Shown here one piece after another: positions 61,233 to 64,000 of a stretch of 64,000 bases of DNA. Position numbers and translations under genes: made by a program. How positions within the stretch are numbered: the stretch's first letter is position 1; the number at the start of each line of letters is the position of its first letter. The notes under the pieces were generated by a model. That model had not been told where the DNA came from. It saw only the letters and a list, made by a program, of their open reading frames with translations, and made no database searches. The DNA comes from Colletes latitarsis (lineage: Eukaryota > Arthropoda > Insecta > Hymenoptera > Colletidae), in the NCBI RefSeq assembly GCF_051014445.1, contig NC_135137.1, forward strand, positions 24,491,501 to 24,555,500, read 5' to 3'.

Positions 61233-63194
61233 GGCACTGGCGGAGGTAGACAAGGCTGTTAGGCGCGTGGTCAAGGGATGGCTCAATTTGCCACAGCGGG
61301 CCAGTGCGGAGGTAGTTTACATCCCCCCTTCATGGGGAGGATGCGGACTCCTCCCGCTGGCTGACCTGGCTGATGTGACGACCGTGGCCCATGCGTTCAG
61401 GCTTCTGAACGCACGGGACCCGGTCGTTGCATCACTGGCAAGGGCATCCCTTGATACAGCGGCGCGGGACAAGCTGCGTCGGCCTCCGACAGAGGGGGAC
61501 CTCGCGGAGTACCTGTCGGGTCGTTTGACCGGGGACTTCGCGTGGCCAACCAGCGGATGTGCCTCATTCTGGTCGCGGGTGCGGTCCGCCGCGCTCAGGT
61601 CTGCGGCGCGTTTCGGTTTTCGGTGGAAGTGGGACGATGGTCGGGCCGAGCTCTCGGTGGAGATCGCCTCGCGGGGCGAACCGGTCGTGGTGTCACCAGG
61701 GGCGAAGGCGGAGATAATCCGCCGGATGAGGGCGGCAGTGGCTGAGCACTACAGAATGACACTGGTCCGGAAACCTGACCAGGGGAAGGTTTTCGGCGTG
61801 ACCTCCCGCCATGCGGTGAGCAATCACTTCATGCGTGGGGGGTCATTTACTCGCTTCGCCGACTGGCGCTTTATCCATCGTGCGCGCCTTGATGTCCTCC
61901 CACTCAATGGAGCAATCCGTTGGGGGGAGGGCGATAAACGATGTCGGCGATGCGGGTTTAAGCTCGAGAGCCTTCCTCACGTGCTCGGGCACTGCGGCGT
62001 TCACTCGGCGGCTCGCCAGCTCCGACACCACGGCTTGGTTCGCAGGCTTGCGAGGGCGACCCGTCTTCCGGGCGACCTCCGGGTTGACCGACGTGTCCCG
62101 GGGGACCCCGACGAACTGGCGGCCTTGCGTCCCGACATAGTCGTGACGCACGAGCCGTCACGGACCGTCCACCTGGTCGATGTGGCCGTGCCATTTGAAA
62201 ACACCTTCATGGCCTTCGAAGATGCCAAGGCGGAGAAACTGCGAAAATACGCGCCTATAGCGTGTGCTCTCCGCCGGCGCGGCTACACCGTCCACGTGGG
62301 CGCGTTCATCGTCGGGGCCCTGGGCGCATGGCACCCGGACAACGAGTCCCTCCTGAAAACGCTGCGCGTCTCACGGTTCTACGCGAGGACCATGAGACGG
62401 CTCATGGTATCAGAGACCATAGCCTGGTCCAGGGACATTTACGTGGAACACGTCTCTGGGATCCGGCAGTACCCCGCTCCGACCGCGGCGCCCGAAGCTG
62501 ATGAGAACGCGGTGGCGTCAAGAGGATTGACTAGCGAGCAAGAGGACCGTGGGGGACGAGGGGCCGGAAATAATAGCACCAGCGGACTGCCCCGAGTTCG
62601 AGAGGACGAGTAGTGGGCGTCCTAGCCGGCAATCTGCAGCATGCACTTCTAGAGGCGATACTCTTCTTTCTTGTGTCGCTATTTATATTCTAGTCAAGCC
62701 ACCCTATACATGGCACTCGACTTGACCATATAATACCTAATCCTAGATTACTGTATGCTATTTTACTTTATTTTACTTTGCTTGATGTTATATAACAACT
62801 CCTCGTCTGTTTATAACTCCTTTCTTTCTTTCTTTTTGCGGCCCTATACACCGTCGAATTGTTATACTCCGTTATATTTTGTTTATGTTACTGTTATCTA
62901 TATTTATTTATTTCTTTTAGCTATCTAGTCACGTCAACTTATACAACGTTAAAATTCGTATGAGGATCTGATAAGGAGGAAACTAAAGTGGATTACCCTA
63001 CAAACATATCATATGGACGCCCAGTGCGATATTAAATGTGAAAGTACTATGACGACAAGGGCGCAGGGGGACTGTCCCTGCGCACTTTGAAATTATAATA
63101 ATTAGCCACGCGACCTGTAAAAACATATGTATACTCTGTACCTGATCCCCGGGGCTTCGCCCCGGGGAAACATTTATTGAAATAAAACTGCTTT

Positions 63195-63362
63195 TATCTG
63201 TTCTTATCAGCTTAATATCTGATACACTCCCCATCGGGGAGTCAGAATATTAATCTGATTTTTGGAAATTGACGGAGCAGTTGGAGCTTGCTCCACCTCT
63301 GTCGCGAGTCAGCCTGGCATTGCAGTGCCGCCAGGATTGGCTCAATAACTACACAAAAATCA
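63195..63362 (+). repeat. U2 fragment 7 (168 bp)
   Basis: Same variants as fragment 6 (CATCGGGG, ACACAAAAATC), with the 3' box motif restored at the junction. Confidence 0.9.
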
Positions 63363-64000
63363 GATTTTAAGTATTTTATTTATCTATCTTTTAACTCTTG
63401 ACTTTTGACTTTTAACTTTTAACTTTTAACTTTTAACTTTTAACTTCTAACTTTTATATACACTTTGACTCTTCCTTTTGCTCTCTCTCTGTTCTTCGTT
63501 TTATTTTCTAAGTTTCAGGCATGGCCGAAGGATCCGGATGCGTCGCCCGAGGAAACGAGGTAATCGTTAAGTTCCCGTTCCCCGACCAATTTATCTGTCC
63601 CTACTGCCATCGAGGGACTACGGCGCTGCGAAGGGGAGCGGCGGTGTACCAGCGGCACGAGGATTTAGGTAAACACCTTAAACTTCACCATTCGGGTATT
63701 ACGCGTAGGTTTGTATGCGGTGATTGCGGCTTCACCGACAACAGTGCTTATGCACTGAAGAAGGTGAAGCAGCATCACGCTGCAAGCCACGCGAATGGTG
63801 CACCGAATCCTCCTGCCGCTGGTGCACCATCGGCCGCCCCGGGCGACGCATCTGCATCCCCGGCCAGCGGACCCGCGGGGGGGACGGGCTCCCTCCGCGA
63901 GGGCGCGAGAAGCGAGGCCCCGCGATCCGCCGAAACGGATCGATCGACCACGCGAGGAGGCGAGCCGCCATGCGCGAGAAGAAACGTGCCAGCGGTGGCG
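63363..64000 (+). mobile_element. U2-targeted retrotransposon copy H, 5' part
   Basis: The 5' UTR matches that of copy G, including its heptanucleotide tract and the AAGTTTCAGGC before the start codon. The copy continues past the window end, so its completeness and the right end of the array are unknown. Confidence 0.88.
63521..64000 (+). CDS. Zinc-finger/RT/endonuclease polyprotein, copy H, partial
   Basis: The first 160 codons are open, with both CCHH fingers and the start of the linker. The A that is missing in copy G is present here. The poly-C run, RT and endonuclease lie beyond the window. Confidence 0.88.
   Translation, partial: MAEGSGCVARGNEVIVKFPFPDQFICPYCHRGTTALRRGAAVYQRHEDLGKHLKLHHSGITRRFVCGDCGFTDNSAYALKKVKQHHAASHANGAPNPPAAGAPSAAPGDASASPASGPAGGTGSLREGARSEAPRSAETDRSTTRGGEPPCARRNVPAVA

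Larger units (their letters stand above)
51477..62613 (+). pseudogene. Copy G polyprotein: frameshift and insertion
   Basis: The start and both CCHH fingers are normal. One A is missing after a run of seven G (between 51839 and 51840; other copies have GGGGGGGAC), so the first frame ends at 52079. The correct frame then stays open, with nine C at 52325-52333, to the R1-clade insertion at 55234. After the insertion it resumes at 61230 and ends at 62613. The RT motif YADD and the endonuclease motifs are present but on opposite sides of the insertion. A private change gives ALIAKSPEGM next to YADD. Confidence 0.88.
51319..63194 (+). mobile_element. U2-targeted retrotransposon copy G, interrupted by an R1-clade element
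   Basis: Without the 5995-bp insertion and one 13-bp duplication the copy is about 5.87 kb. Its 5' end matches copy H, most of its coding part matches copy C, and from about 54664-54737 to the 3' end it matches copy F. Confidence 0.87.

Noticed and set aside
21060..63362. The seven U2 fragments as functional U2 genes
   Set aside because: All lack the first 37 nt, including the 5' end and part of the branch-recognition sequence, and have retrotransposon 3' UTR instead of a promoter.
14930..64000. CRISPR-like or satellite interpretation of the regularly spaced 168-bp repeats
   Set aside because: The intervals are about 5.9-kb coding elements, and the repeats are a recognisable snRNA fragment.

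Overview
This window is repeat-dominated DNA from an arthropod nuclear genome, probably an insect and plausibly a hymenopteran. The evidence is an insect-type U2 snRNA gene, R1-clade non-LTR elements, Ty3/Gypsy and Tc1-like elements nested inside one another, and a U2-targeted element of the type known as Utopia, which is described from wasps among other eukaryotes. No ordinary single-copy host protein gene is visible. The only recognisable host gene is the U2 snRNA at 14930-15118.

Left part (1-14929), a nested transposon graveyard. The 3' end of an R1-clade element (1-735) abuts a broken Ty3/Gypsy element on the minus strand (Gypsy-2, about 736-3234). A Tc1-like transposase gene is split in two (3235-3348 and 11911 onward) by a second Ty3/Gypsy element on the minus strand (Gypsy-1, 3349-11910), which has 305/306-bp LTRs and a 4-bp ATAT target duplication. 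Gypsy-1 is itself interrupted in its integrase by a 1.9-kb TTAA-flanked element (4415-6310) and in its leader by a 1.6-kb foldback element with about 630-bp inverted arms (9918-11541). A second copy of the TTAA-flanked element sits in the Tc1 tail (12579-14475). The N-terminus of the Gypsy-1 Gag resembles a DEK/SAP-type DNA-binding domain.

Right part (14930-64000), the main object: one complete U2 snRNA gene followed by a head-to-tail array of eight copies (A-H) of a site-specific non-LTR retrotransposon. Each full copy is about 5.9 kb and has one long ORF: two CCHH zinc fingers, a low-complexity linker, a reverse transcriptase with YADD, a CCHC finger and a restriction-like endonuclease. Adjacent copies are separated by a 168-bp fragment of U2 that runs from the branch-site recognition sequence to just past the 3' end. 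The geometry fits target-primed insertion with an unusually long (about 170 bp) target duplication. Such an insertion leaves the upstream U2 gene and its 3' box whole and gives each new copy a fresh promoterless U2 landing site, so the array can extend itself. Copies A, C and F have uninterrupted ORFs. B, D and E carry a tenth C in a poly-C run that splits the ORF. B is also 5'-truncated. G has a 1-bp deletion and contains a complete 6-kb R1-clade retrotransposon (55234-61228) with a 13-bp target duplication and a 35-nt A tail. H runs off the window. D and G are mosaics of different subfamilies with switch points close together in the RT domain.
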